A stretch of 64,000 nt of DNA, taken from the NCBI GenBank assembly GCA_028554755.1, contig JAPTOF010000014.1, positions 1,612,001-1,676,000 of the forward strand, given 5' to 3'. Both the position numbers and the translations under genes were made by a program. This document shows, piece by piece, positions 48,141 through 60,029 of this stretch. The DNA comes from Cordia subcordata (lineage: Eukaryota; Streptophyta; Magnoliopsida; Boraginales; Cordiaceae). How positions within the stretch are numbered: the first letter of the stretch is position 1; each line of letters begins with the position of its first letter. Below the pieces are notes generated by a model that was not told the DNA's origin, ran no database searches, and was given only the letters and a program-made list of their open reading frames with translations.

Positions 48141-48484
48141 TCTGGGATCTTGTAGTTGCACCTGAAGAGGCAAAACCTATAGGGTGCAAATGGGTCTACA
48201 AGAGAAAAAGAGGAGTTGATAGAAAAGTTGAAATCTTTAAAGCAAGGTTAGTGGTAAAAGGTTATACTTAAAAAGAAGGGATCGATTGTGAGGAAACTTT
48301 CTCACCAATAGCCATACTTAAATCCAATAGGATATTTCTTGCCGTCATATGTCATTATGACTACGAGATATGGCAAATAGACGTCAAGACAGCTTTTCTT
48401 AATGGAGAGCTAGACGAGACCATTTACATGAAACAACCAGATGGATATGTTGCTAAAGGGCAAGAACATATGGTTTGTAATTAG
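48141..48484 (+). pseudogene. Copia C4 reverse transcriptase, N-terminal part
   Basis: Blocks GCKWVYKRKRGVDRKVE, KARLVVKGYT, WQIDVKTAFLNGELDETIYM and QPDGYVAKGQ are readable in one frame with a single stop after KGYT. The sequence ends before the catalytic YVDD. The break at 48484 joins to the middle of a gypsy LTR, so it comes from a deletion or recombination, not from a normal insertion. Confidence 0.9.
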
Positions 48485-49917
48485 GGGACTAACCTATTAG
48501 CTTTATTTCAAACTAGAGATAATGGGTACCTTTTTAGCAATGTTTCAGGCTAGAGATGATAACCCACTATTCTAAGTCACTAAGGACTCCATTAATCAAC
48601 CTAATTATAGTTTCAAGTAAGGCTCATACCGTTAGCATGGATGAAGGCTAAGATAAGGCCACTGCCATTGGCATCTAAGCATAAATCAAGACATGAAAGT
48701 CATAGAAGCAATTCATCAAACACATTAACATGTTTAAATCTCCAAGCCAAAGTAATACAAGAAATTAGCATGTTATTTAACCATCAAAATCTCAAAATAA
48801 AATGTTAGAATCATTAACCCATTACAAAAGTAGCAATTAGGATGATTACCACTTTCACTCAGGTGAGCCTCCATACTATAGGTTTACATCTTTGGAACTA
48901 TTGAAGCAATTATTGAGCAATCCTATCCCAACTTCTTCTTAATGCCCAAATAATCCAATCCAACGAAGAGAGACTGGAAAGGATGCTGCAACAAACGAAT
49001 CATCTAATGGAGTACTTAAAAAAGAAGAGTTGAGAATGAAGTATCTATGTAACCTGTGTGTAAGAGGGTTGAGATACTATTTGATCGCATTGATGGGATG
49101 ACAGGGAGACCTACAAATAAGGAAATTAGTGGTGAAAATGCTATTTTCAAGAGAGAGATAAAGAGTTGACATCTTCTAGTGAAGAAGAGGATGAGATTAA
49201 TGATGCTTTGGTTCTAGAAAATGATTTTAGGCATGTATTAGAGGAAGTGGTACCCCATCCTTCAATGATTTTGGGTGGCAAAAGTCTGTTGCTGGGTTAG
49301 TCTCCTAGCCTAAATTTAAGTGAGACTAATCAAAATTGATTGTATTCTAGATAGGGTCAGTCTCTAAGGTCGGTTGGACGACCTTGGGTAGGGGGGTGAC
49401 TGGCCTTCAACTGTATTGCTCAGAACTCGCACATTTTGGCTCTAATTCGAACACGATTTTTTTTTAATTATCTTGTACCACTTCCAGAGACCTTCAAAGC
49501 CATTTTTATTCGTATTTTTATGCTCATAAACATCTCTAAACATTGTTCATGCTCTTTACATCTTCAACTAAGCTCAATTTCTTCTCTTGTAACACACATT
49601 CTAGCTCGTGATTAGTTATGTCATTCCTCGTCCAAGAGCTTTCAAATAGAATTTTCTTCATTTCTTCTCTTCTAAATCAACCCCATATTGGCTCCTTGAT
49701 TAAAGCATCATCATTTTAATCTCAATTCCTTCTCCTAAAATGTGTCTCAAAAACAAAATAAGCCACTTAATGTAGCATTTATGAATTTTGACACCTACAT
49801 GTGCAATTATGACTAACAGTGCACAAATGCAACCCAAATTGCACTCAATTATGCTTAAAACACCCAAAAATTTGTATGCAAACAATATATGCAAACACAA
49901 ACAAATCACACACATCA
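48485..49917 (-). repeat. Gypsy LTR fragment with foreign insert
   Basis: Starts inside the LTR (compare 7640 of B1) and ends in the normal terminus CACACATCA at 49917. A stretch at about 48850-49370 has no counterpart in the B1 or B2 LTRs. Confidence 0.7.
48850..49370 (+). other. Unclassified insert in gypsy LTR
   Basis: It is more GC-rich than its surroundings, with coding-like pieces in the plus strand (ERLERMLQQTNHLMEYL at about 48970 and SSSEEEDEINDALVLENDF at about 49180) in different frames. This may be a decayed gag or a gene fragment. No domain is recognised. Confidence 0.35.
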
Positions 49918-51280
49918 CTTACCTTTTGATAGTTTTGGTTTTCTTTTATTTGTTTGTATTCTTAGTAGGTTAGATTTTTGCTACCTTACTTGCTTCTTGC
50001 TCCATTCCATCATTTGTCCGTCAATCCTTTACCCTTTGCATACATCTTGTTTACATTTTTCAAATGTCAATGTGAGCTTGCTCGATATTATCTTCTAATA
50101 TCTTTTTTTGATTTTTTAAGCATTAGTGATTTTCACAAAGGATAGAGACTAGAAAATAAATGGATTGTCATTGGTAGTTGTAGAATGCATGTAAACAAGG
50201 TTGTATCTTTCCATCTTTTACTTGTCCTTATCTACCCCTTTTCATATTCCCTATATGTAGTTCATGTTGTTTGCTTGTTGTGCGCTTGGATGCTTTTTGC
50301 TTGAAGACAAGAAAAGTTAAGGTTTGGAGGTATAGTTGTTCATTTATTGTTTGTATCATTTATGGGGTAGATTTGCATAGCATGCCTTGTTTTCACTCAA
50401 AATGTGTTCACTTTTTTCAATTTTTGGCATGGTTTAAGTTATTTATCTCCATGTTAGTTTGGGAGTTGGCCTTTGCTATTGACTTAATTGATTGAAGAAG
50501 ATAAGGGTGTAATTGTGGGGAGTGAATAGAGTGTGAGATATGACCTAGACTTTGAAAAGAATCCTTTGGAAAACTATGGGGCGTGAACACTTCTAAGAAT
50601 GCACCTTGTAGTTTTCTTACAACTTGGTTGGAAAAAGTGTCTTTGAGGGTTGTTCATATGAGTGCCTCTTCTTTGAATGGTTTTTTTTTAATGTGCCTTA
50701 GCCTTTTCTTTCCTTTTTCTTTTGTTTATGCTATATATTGAGAAACAATGCAAAAAAATTAAAAATTAAACAAAAGTGAAAAAAGTGAAAAAGCTAAAAA
50801 GCAAAAAAAAAAAAAGATTAAAATGTGAAATATGTTAAATAAGTGTCAAGTAACACAATGTCAATTTGACACAAGTGTTTTGTTCTATTATTTCGTTGTA
50901 TTATGAATAAGGCTTTTACATCAATTGTAAGCCATTGTGATGTATCTTCTTTTCCTTGTATCTTTCGGGCTAAGTGCATGTTGGGATACCATGTTAGTCA
51001 ATAGGGCATAAAGTATCAACATCCCGGGCACGTGAGTTGGAATCCTATGTTTGTGGTGGCTCTAGCTATTTGGTAATTTCCCAAGAGGTACGAGACCCTT
51101 GTGAGTGAGAGGAGGATCCGAAAACAGATAAGGAAGCCCTTACATGAAAGAAATGATCCCTTATAGCCCTTAGAGGTGAAAAGATAGCAAGTCAATGCAA
51201 CTGGAAACTCTTTGAAAAACATGTGGATAAACTTGGCTTAGGCTTGCTTAGGGAATAGCAAAGGGAAGGTTTAGGGGTGT

Positions 51281-52844
51281 TGATGTGTATGATTTATGTG
51301 TATTTGTACGTAGTGTTTGCATGCACATTTAGTGGTGTTTAGAGCTTAGAGTGCATTTAGTATAGAGTTTATGCATATTTGTTAATATTTGTACATAATG
51401 TATTTAGATGCATAAATCCTACAGTTAGTGCTGTATTTTGTGTTTTAGGTGAGTTTTGAAAGGGTTCAAACTTATACGAGAGAGAAATGAGCTAAAAATG
51501 GGGATTAAAGGTAAAAAGAGTGGCCAGTCGAGCTTGGGAGAAAAGCCGGTCAACCGTCTAGATCGACATGCACAACCAATAGGCACCCTAAAGGCACCGG
51601 TTGAGTATAGCCCTAGAGCCAATCGACCTAAGAGGTGGATTGGCCGAACTAGTGAGCTCCCATTTTAAGCTAATTGAGAAAGAGAAGAACAGTTGGTCGA
51701 CCAACTAGGTTGAGTGGCAAGTCGCGATTCAACAACTACAAATAGCTCCTTTTCGGCCATTTTAGGTAAGGAATTTTATTTTCTTAATACCCTAATAAAC
51801 CCTAACCCTTTACCCACTTCACCAAACACCTAAAACCACCGTCTTACACCAAACAAACTAGGATTAAAGCTTGTAACAAGAGATTTAAGGGTTTTGCTAG
51901 ATTTAAGCAAGGGTTTAAAAGGGAGTCTCTTTTTCCTTTTCTTATTCTTGTAAATATGCTTTGTAATTGAGTTAGATCTAGGGTTGGTTGATGTTGTATA
52001 TTAGATTAGAGCTTTGAATAAAGGATTTGTGTATATCTTCGGCTCTTAATACATGCTTGTTTACAGAAATTCATGGCATGATTCAATATGTCTATATATT
52101 AAAAATCAAACATGTTTATGTGTTCGTTAAAAGGCCCAAGTGAATTTGCATGTGTTATTTGTGCTTCAAATGCTTTTATTTGCTTAAATGGGCGATGTTG
52201 GATTGTGCTTAGTTGATGGCTTTGTTTAGTAGAGTAGGCTTTAGCTTCAAATCCACCAAATAGGTTACATGCTATATTTAGTCGAGTTTAGGTGCTAGTC
52301 TTTGGCTTTAAACCCAGCCAAGAGGATAAGTTAACCTAGACTAAAGCATCCCTCACCTATATTAGTGTTGGTTAATCGAGCCTTAATGTCACGTAGCATT
52401 TTAAGTGATAGTCCTTGGCTTTAGACCCAGTCTAGAGGTTAAGTTGTAAGCACAAATTGCGTAGGCCAGGAGGAATTGGCCTTTAGCATTAAACCTAACT
52501 AATAGGTTGGACCACTAGTATTGGTTAAGAGATCCCTACCCAACACAACGATAATAGAAGTACCAAGCCATAAATAGGTCTACTTCATTATCATAGCCCG
52601 AATCTAGTTGCAACACAATCATCCTAGGCCCTCTTCTACTTCGTTAGGCTTCCGCTCCTTAGCTTGGCATCTATAGTTCCTCCATTAAATTAGGTTAACT
52701 TAGATTTTTTTTCCATCGTCCAAAGCTCCCTTTTATCTTAAAGAAACACATACACATGCACATAGATAGTTTTAGGCACTCTTTATAGAGATGATTCCTG
52801 TACTCGAATTTGCTATACTAGACATAATCTATACGCTTGCTAGT
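51281..52844 (+). repeat. 3' LTR of gypsy E
   Basis: Starts TGATGTGTATGATTTATGTG, closely similar to the B1 LTR start. Similarity to the B2 LTR ends near 52844, about 70 bases short of a normal terminus. Contains the perfect palindrome AGTTGGTCGACCAACT at 51691-51706. Confidence 0.82.
51521..51746 (+). promoter_or_regulatory. Palindrome cluster, gypsy E LTR
   Basis: GCCGGTCAACCG at 51545, ACCGGTTGAG at 51598 and the 16 bp perfect palindrome AGTTGGTCGACCAACT at 51691-51706 precede a TATA-like CTACAAATAG near 51736. Confidence 0.5.
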
Positions 52845-52930
52845 TAAAACAATGGCATGCACAAATGATGATAGTTCTCAAAAGCTATGGACTCCTTGGA
52901 TTCATTTGTGGGTGTTTATCTAAATTTACA
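52845..52930. other. Short unassigned joint
   Basis: 86 bp between two gypsy LTRs. It matches neither LTR and may be part of copia D or of a deleted target. Confidence 0.3.
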
Positions 52931-54412
52931 TGATGTCTCTCTAGAGGAGCAAGCCTAAAGACCTATAAGCACACAGATCGGTGCAATATTGTGTATATGA
53001 GAATGGGTGTTGAACCACAGAGATGCGATATCGTAGAAAGGATCCTATGATTGTGTGGCTTAGAAAGTGGCTAAAAAGAAACCTACTCTAACCATGTGTT
53101 TGTACTTTTTGATTTAGTGGGAGCTCAAAGAAAGGAAATTTAACTACACTACAAGAAACAAGATTGGAAAACAGGAAGACAAAGTAGTTTAGAGGGAAAT
53201 AACTATTGGAATGGGTTAAGGTGACTTTTGCTTGCTAATGGGTTATTCTAGACTCTCATGTTGTGGAATTATGGGAAATGGATTAAGTATTAATTTCTTT
53301 TAGCTAGGTTTCTAACTAGTGTCCTAATTTATTCCTAGGACTCGGTATGGGTTCGTCCCTAGGCGGCACCTCCTACAGCCATGGCATGGTCCATATGACC
53401 TAAGGCCTTAGGATTAACTAACTAGTTTCCTAGGTGATCTGGAATAAACCTACCCTAGTACCTGAACCATTGGCTAGGTTTAAAACCAAGACCTAGTGTC
53501 ATTAAGGTCAACTAACCTACCCAAAGACCTACTGGCTAGGTTTAAAGCCAAAGAAGACTCAATCTAAGCTAGCCTAAATTAAGCATCGTCGTTCTAGAAT
53601 CACTATAGCGGGATTTGAATTATGTGCATAATCCTACATGTTCTAGCCTATGGTGTTTGCAAATACATGGACCTATTTGACTACCAAACATTATCATCCT
53701 CAGATTCCATCATCAATAGCAATTGGATACCAATATGTAGGCATTATTGAAGTTATATTCACAATTAAGCACGTTATTACTCACATAGACATGAACAAAA
53801 GTAATACCCACTTCATACAATCCACAGAAAACACATGGACATGATTAAAAGATGGATTAAAGGTGTTTAGTAGCAAATAAGCTTCAATTTATCTATATAC
53901 TACTCACATAGGCATTTTACCAAATATTTAGACCTGCATTGAATAGAGCGTTTGCACAAGAAAAACAAAGTATGTATATATATTAAGTCATTTGAATCCT
54001 ATAACATAAGAGTGTTAAGTCAACCCTTTACACAAGATAAATCACCCTAAAATAAGTCTACTCAGGCATAATATAAAATTGGATGAAAAAGAGAATAGGA
54101 AACTCCCCTTCCATCCTAGTAAATCTTTGCACAATCCTTGAATAAATCCTCACTCCAAAGTTGTTATATCCCTCCAAATAAGCTTTAATACAAGTGGGAA
54201 GTATGTGAAAAGGTATGTGTGAAGTGGTTGGACTAGGGTTTAGTGTGTGCGTAAAGTGGGTGTGAATGTATGTGTAATTGATGATTCAATATGAAGAATT
54301 GGGTCCTATTTTTAAGTTCTACAACATTACCGGTTGACTGGCTCTAGGAGGCAGTCGACCGGTTCTACTACTCTAGGATGGATATTGTCCTCTTTATTTG
54401 ATTTCGTATCAT
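52931..54412 (-). repeat. Gypsy LTR, minus orientation
   Basis: Starts on the plus strand TGATGTCTCTCTAGAGG, which is the reverse complement of the end of the solo LTR at 38327. It is collinear with that LTR but shorter (about 1.48 kb). The right end near 54412 is not exact. Copia D gag follows, so this is a solo or truncated LTR. Confidence 0.75.
54307..54366 (-). promoter_or_regulatory. Palindrome pair and weak TATA, gypsy LTR
   Basis: ACCGGTTGACTGG (54329) and CAGTCGACCGGTT (54352) lie just upstream (minus) of AAAAATAGG. Confidence 0.4.
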
Positions 54413-54898
54413 CACAAGTGGTGAACAAAGTAATTTTGTGTGAGGTCTGCGTTACATTGAAGCTTCTTATAGGGCAATATCTTGTGCTTTATTCAGCAAA
54501 TAAAGATTGAACTCCAAAAGCTTGTCAAAGGAACTTAATTCCTTAATTAATATATTTAACATGCAAAATCACTTTTGCTTATTCTTGCAAGTGTAGGTAA
54601 AAGGTTGATAATGATGATATTGTGTTATAAACACTTCATGTACTAGGTTTAAATTTTGGTCCTATTATAGCTATTATTAACTCTAGACTAGACAACCCAA
54701 CTTTTGTAGAGATCTATGACCTTATTATGAAATTTGATTGAATACCATAAGACCCACACCAACACTAAATGCTTTTGCTGCCACGCCTATCTCAAAGCAT
54801 GCATCAATCGCTTCATCTCAATCTGGTCACGCCATGCACGTGACATTTGGTCAAAATTATGACTCACCAAGGCTTTCCACTTATAATAACAATTATTT
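54413..54898 (+). pseudogene. Copia D gag, first part
   Basis: Broken frames read CALFSANKD-like sequence, then VLGLNFGPIIAIINSR and PTFVEIYDLIMKFD, typical of UBN2-type copia gag (LP-EF-P---AINSR and -S--EIY-LLL---). A Ser/Asn-rich linker follows, AFAATPISKHASIASSQSG then YDSPRLSTYNNNY, at 54768-54896. The LINE-type copy enters inside the Asn stretch. Confidence 0.75.
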
Positions 54899-54905
54899 TT
54901 TTTTT

Positions 54906-55195
54906 GCAGGGTAAGCGAGATTTATTGATTGCAAAAAGGAAAACAAACCAAATGCAAACTTCTTCTTCCACTAAGCGTAAACCTAAGAACAAGGAAGGAG
55001 AGGCTGCCAAGACAACAAGAAAAACAAACCAAAACCACCTTAATCCAACAAAACATACAACCTAAAGCACAATGGATTGAGGGGTGAGAAAACTACAAAA
55101 GAAAAATCACATTGAGGACCCGAGTAACAAGGAACAACAACAAAACAAATCAGAAAAATTTTCAATCATAAAGAACCAAACAAGGAGAAAGAGCT
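54906..55195 (-). other. 3' non-coding region of the retroposed copy
   Basis: About 290 bases between the ORF1 stop and the A tail, rich in T and G on the minus strand, with AATAAA at 54921-54926 about 16 bases before the tail. In an autonomous plant L1, ORF2 would follow ORF1; here it is missing altogether. Confidence 0.7.
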
Positions 55196-57239
55196 CTATC
55201 CAGGGGCTTGGTCTTCATCAATCTCCACATGAGCTTTCGGATCTTTTTTAGGGGTCAGGTCTCTATTCTCAAGGGCTTCATCCTCAAGTGCTTCAAAATG
55301 ATTGCGGACTTTCATAATTGGGCTTGGAACCCTTGGAGGGGAAGAGGACTTTTTGAAGGAGTGTGGTCGATTGCCATTTTGAGCTTGAGAGCTAATTTCA
55401 CTTTTCTTTGTTGGAGAAGATAGGGAGCTCGGCCGAGAACCATTCATAGGATTTTTCTTCTTGCCAACCTCAATCCATTCATCACTTTCTCTTGGCTTTG
55501 AAGCGTAGGGAACAGTTCTTTGAGGGGCTTCAAGAGTACTTTGATTCGAAGGACAATTTTCTTTAATGTGACCCACCAATTGCAATTTAAGCATTTTGAT
55601 GGCCTCCAAGCATAATCAACTTCAACTCTTGCTCTAGAACCATCTCTAAGTTTGGGAAAAATAACCTCAAGCAATTCTTCTTCCAAATTAACCTCCACAC
55701 ACACCCGAGCAAACTCAAGGTTGCTTCTTGATTCTGTGAGAGAATCCATTTGCAAAAGATTTCCAATAAATGATGCAACATACCTGAGCCCTCTTCTTGA
55801 CCAAAGGCATAGAGGAACATCCCTAAGTTTAACCCAAATGGGAACTTTATCACACCTCAAGTTAACAAATTGTAGGTTGGATTCCCACTTTCTAAGAAGA
55901 AGTGGTCTATGATTAACATGCCAAAGTTGTTCAAGCAGTTTTTGGCAATATTCCTCATTTTCAACTTAAAGATAAAAAGTCCTTGGCCCTTTGTCTTGAT
56001 TTCAACTCTTCCAAATTGTCTCCAAGCAAAATTAACCATGTTTCTAATGAGAAAAAAAAAGGGGAGGGGCTCCCAAGAATTGACCTACAAGGCAATGGGA
56101 CCAATAACTATCTCCGTTTTCATAAATGTCTAAGGGAGGATCTTTAACATCTCTCTTACCATTCACAATAAATGCTTCATGCTTTTCAATCTTCAATTTA
56201 TCACTACAACATTCAGCAAAAGCAGCCCCCCAATTTGGAGTAGGATCATTTAATGTAGGCACATTCCTTGGTCTAAGTGGCCTTTTCCATGCATTAGGAG
56301 GAAGGTTTCTTCTTCCATGTTGATGAATATATCCATTTTGATTGAAAGTTTCCTGCTAGACATGCCCTAAGTGTGAGTAATTTCCATTGAAATATTGGTT
56401 TGCATAATTTCTTGAAGGAAAAGAAGTCCTTTGGGTGCTAAAAGAATTGCCGCCTGGAGCTGAAGTAAAAAAGGCACCATTCTCTACTTCTTGTTGCTGA
56501 TTCAAGTGTTTTGATAAGGTGGCATCCTTTGATGAGTTGGAATCCAAGTCAAAAGAAGGTTGGTAGCCATGTGGAGAGGAAATCTTTTCAGCCGAGTGAG
56601 ATTTTAAAGAAGGGAATTCATCTCTATTTCCCACCGAAAATGCATTTTGAATGAATGGTTGTGATTCCTCTTTGGGATAAGAGTGATGAGTTGTCAAAAT
56701 ATGATTTGCTTGGCCTGAAAAGTTGGTCTTTTGACCAAAAAAAGGAGATGACAAATCTGATTGCACTTGTACTTCACAAGCCGAAGGACCTTTGGACAAA
56801 GACTGGAGTGTGTCACTTTCTTCTCCAAAGAAACTTGATTTGCTAGAGCTTGTAAAGGAGTCAATATCTTGCATTTTTCTTGCTAAAAATTGCATTTTGA
56901 CTCCAAAAAGTTGCTCTCCAAGTGCCAAGGGTTAGTTTTCTTATCGATTTGCATGGTAGGAGAAGAACATTTGCATTGAGAGAAAGAGCTTTCATTAACG
57001 TTAACACCCATTTCAGATTCGAGAAGCTAAACTTCCAAAGCTTGGTTGCTTGAATAATAAGCTTGATTATCATAGTTTCCTCAGGATAGGCTATGGATAA
57101 GCAACTTTTTTGCTTCTTCTAAGTTTTGCTCCAACTCAGATTTTGAACAAGGCGTGCAAGAACCAATCTTTTCAGCACGTGAGCTAGCTTGAAATCCCTA
57201 GTGCAAGTTATGTTCCTTGCTTGGAGTTGATTGATCTTC
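55196..57239 (-). pseudogene. LINE ORF1-like protein (DUF4283 and zinc knuckle)
   Basis: The N-terminal half (56356-56928 frame) is Ser/Asn/Gln-rich and disordered in character. A DUF4283-like domain follows in several frames: SYWSHCLVGQFLGAPP (56060), then WVKLRDVPLCLWSRRGLRYV, then a basic segment GSRARVEVDYAWRPSKC with a zinc knuckle spanning a frameshift (CLNC, then GHIKENC, near 55565-55610). The C-terminus is hydrophilic and ends HFEALEDEAL to DEDQAPG at 55196. At least four frameshifts or stops. The same domain pair occurs in plant LINE ORF1 and in host DUF4283 proteins; the TE origin is more likely here. Confidence 0.75.
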
Positions 57240-57255
57240 ATAATAACAATTATTT

Positions 57256-57355
57256 AGGACATCAACGTGATTGCAATTTGCAAGGTGGACGACGAGGTGT
57301 TTGTGGCAGAGGACAAAATTCAACCTCAAATTTCAATGCTTACAATGTTGTTTAT
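57256..57355 (+). pseudogene. Copia D gag, second part
   Basis: The frame resumes after the LINE copy: GHQRDCNLQGGRRGVCGRGQ, then NSTSNFNAYNVV, a Gly/Arg-rich region typical just before the zinc knuckle in copia gag. It stops at gypsy B2 (57356). Confidence 0.7.
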
Positions 57356-59002
57356 TGATGTGTACTTGGTGGTGTACAGAAATGAAGCATAAATACAACC
57401 AAGTTTAACACTCACGAGTGTAGTGCATGTGTATAGGTGATTCTAGACTCTTATGCTACGGGTTAAGGAGAATGGCTTATCTATGGGATGCTTTTAACTA
57501 TGTCACTATCCAGTATCCTAATCTATCCTTAGGACTCAGTGCAGGTCCGTCCTTAAGTATTCACTCTTAGAGGTACGGCGTGCTCCTTAACTAGGTGACC
57601 TAGAATGAACCTACCCTAGCTCCTAAACCATTAACTAGATTTAAAGCTAAAACCTAAGGTTACTAAGGTTGACTAAACCCACCCAGACTCTTATTAGTTG
57701 GATTCAAAGCTAAAAGGGACTCGATCTAGGCTAGTCCTAAGTTGTGCCCCATCATTCTAAGGTTCACAATATCGAGATTAAATTTATAAGCACAATCCTA
57801 CATGTTCTATCCTATGGTGTTACGAATATGTCGACTTATTCATGACCAAAATATCATCATGATTGATTTAAACCATTATTAGCAATTAGGTACCAACATG
57901 TAGGTAAGATTGGAGTTATATTCTCTATAAACAATGCTTTACTCACATAGACATGAACAAAGCAAACCCACTACATATAATCCATAAATAAACACAAAGA
58001 CATGCATATTAGATGGATTAGAGGTGTTCTATAGCAAACAAACTCCAATTTATACACATACTAATCACATAGGTGTTTAGTCAAACATATAGACATGTAT
58101 TGAGAAAAAGCCATTATCATGAAGAACAAAGTATGTATATATATAAGCCATGAAAATCCTATAACATAAGAGTATTAAATCAACCCATTACACAAGCTAA
58201 CTCGCCCTAATCTAATCTACTCAAATAGAAAGGAAAATAGGATGAAAGAGTAGTGAAGAAACTCCCCTTCCATCCTAGATATTCTTGTACATTTTTTTAA
58301 CAAAAATCCTCTCGAAATATTGTTGAAACCCTCCAAATAATCTTAGATCCAAGTGGGTGAGTGTGTGAGAGTATGTGTTTAAGGTGGATAAGAAAGGTTT
58401 TATGTGTGTGAAATGGGTATGTGAAGTAGATATGAAAATAGGTTGATTTCTCTGTAAAAAAGTGCTGAAAAAGGGCTTAAATAGATCTATTAGTGTGTAA
58501 GGCCAGGGAATTAGGCCAAGGGTCGGGGAATTAGGATAGGGGCCCAGCCTTGGGCTAGGTCAACCTGCCTAAAATAGCTCCCTTTCTGACTTGGCCAACC
58601 TATGTGGCCAGTCAACCGGCCTAGAAAATAGGTCAATTGGCATGGTCAGTCTTCTCTCCAATTTTGTACTTTGCAATCTCATTTTGCCTCTATAGGTCTT
58701 TTCTTTGCCCGACCACTTCCCAATACACCATCCAAGCTTTCTTCACGTCCTTAACCCCTTTAGCTTGGCTCCTCCATCAAATCATCATGAATTCAAGTCT
58801 TGGTCTTTGCCCTAAACTTTATCTTACATGAGAAACAAGTGTGCATTAGTATAGCATTTTTGTTCTAAACTCTCATATGGACATGTGGCCTACTATGCAC
58901 AAGTATGATATAAATGCAACACTAACAAACCAAATAAAGCTCAAGAACACCTCAAACAAGTATAGAAATGCTAAGCAAACACACACAAAAACACAATACA
59001 TT
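57356..59002 (-). repeat. 3' LTR of gypsy B2 (mosaic)
   Basis: About 1.65 kb. Its first ~65 bases on the left match the 61839 LTR, its middle (57430-58350) is closer to the 52931-type LTR, and its right end is again like the 63312 end. Its right border CATTA is decayed. Confidence 0.7.
58476..58622 (-). promoter_or_regulatory. Palindrome remnants and TATA-like box, B2 3' LTR
   Basis: Decayed forms such as GGCCAGTCAACCGGCC (58606) lie upstream (minus) of CTATTTAAG at 58476-58484. Confidence 0.4.
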
Positions 59003-60029
59003 AGCATACTAAATGAACCAATCAAGGAAGAGGAACTCATATCAACAACCCTTGAAAACACTTTTTCCAACCAAGTTATGGGGAAACTACCAAGTGCGTT
59101 CTTAGAAGTGCTTACTTCCCACAACTCTCAAAATGATTCTTTGCAAAGTCTAGGTCATACCACACACTCTATTCACTCCCCACAATGCACCCTCATCTTC
59201 TCTACTCAATAAAGTCAATAGCAAAGGCCAACTCTTCGACCAACTTGGAGACAAACAACTCAAAACATACAAAAAAAATTGAAAAAGATGAATAGTTTTT
59301 TAGCAAAAACAAGGCATGCTATGCAAATCTATCCCATAAATGATATAAAAACTAAATGAACGACCACACCTCTAAAATTAAACTTTGATTGTCCTTAAGA
59401 AAATAGTACTAAGCACATGATAAGCAAGAACATGAAACACATATGGGAATGTGGAAACAGATAGATTGAAACAAGTAAAGAACGGAGAGATAAAACCTTG
59501 TTTGCATATAGTCCACAAATACCAAAGATAATCCAATGATCTACTTCTCTACTTCTTAGTAAAAAGCACTAATGCTGAAAAAAATAAAGAAGAGATTAGT
59601 AGTCAATAAAACATAAGTCCACATTGACATTTGAAAAAAGATAAACAAGCATGTATGCAAGGGGTATAGGATTGATGCACAAATGGTCGAATGGAGAAAC
59701 AAGTAAGCGAGCAAAAGTCTAGCCTACTAAGAATACAAACTAAGTATAACCTAAGCTACTAAAAGACAAAGAAAACAAAAGCAAACAAAAGCAATCCAAT
59801 TTACTATATACAAATGCAAGAGTAAGTGAAAGAAAACTAATCTACTATAGCTAAGAAGAAAAAGAAGCAAATACAAGAAGAACAAGAAAAATATAAACAA
59901 GCCTAGGATGCCTCCTAGCAATTCTAGATTTAACGCCTCTAGTCGAGCACCAATTTAAAGCAATACATGTTTAAAGTTTTAAGGCACAAATTGCTGGATA
60001 ATCATTAAAGCATAAGACACAGAAGGAAA
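59003..60029 (-). other. B2 3' non-coding region
   Basis: No plausible coding on either strand. Collinear with the plus strand of 49918-50690 in gypsy E. About 600 bases before the 3' LTR that are present in E (50700-51280, with the polypurine tract) are missing here. Confidence 0.65.

Larger units (their letters stand above)
42295..48484 (+). mobile_element. Ty1/copia retrotransposon C4, 3' truncated
   Basis: This plus-strand element runs 5' LTR (42295-44162), primer site, leader, gag (45725), protease, integrase and early RT, ending abruptly at 48484 after the block QEHMVCN. It belongs to the same family as C1 and C2. It interrupts the gypsy LTR at 42294. Frameshifts and stops throughout. 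Confidence 0.92.
49918..52844 (+). mobile_element. Gypsy E: 3' non-coding region and 3' LTR
   Basis: The plus strand carries a 3' internal region (49918-51280) without coding content, ending in the polypurine tract AAGGGAAGGTTTAGGGGTGT, then the LTR from 51281. The internal part is collinear with the reverse complement of B2 at 59050-59750 and partly with the end of gypsy A. The 5' part, including any gag or pol, is absent. Confidence 0.8.
54883..57255 (-). mobile_element. L1-type retroposed ORF1-only copy
   Basis: The body at 54899-57239 is flanked by the 16 bp direct repeat ATAATAACAATTATTT (54883-54898 and 57240-57255), exact on both sides. On the minus strand it carries a LINE ORF1-like frame, a short 3' non-coding region, an AATAAA signal at 54921-54926 and an A tail (T run 54896-54905). 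A tail plus a long target duplication is the mark of L1-type target-primed insertion. No endonuclease or RT is present. The 5' end is open reading frame, so the copy is 5' truncated. Confidence 0.85.

Noticed and set aside
58877..59212. 111-codon plus-strand frame
   Set aside because: It is antisense across the B2 3' LTR and 3' non-coding border; no coding signal in related copies.
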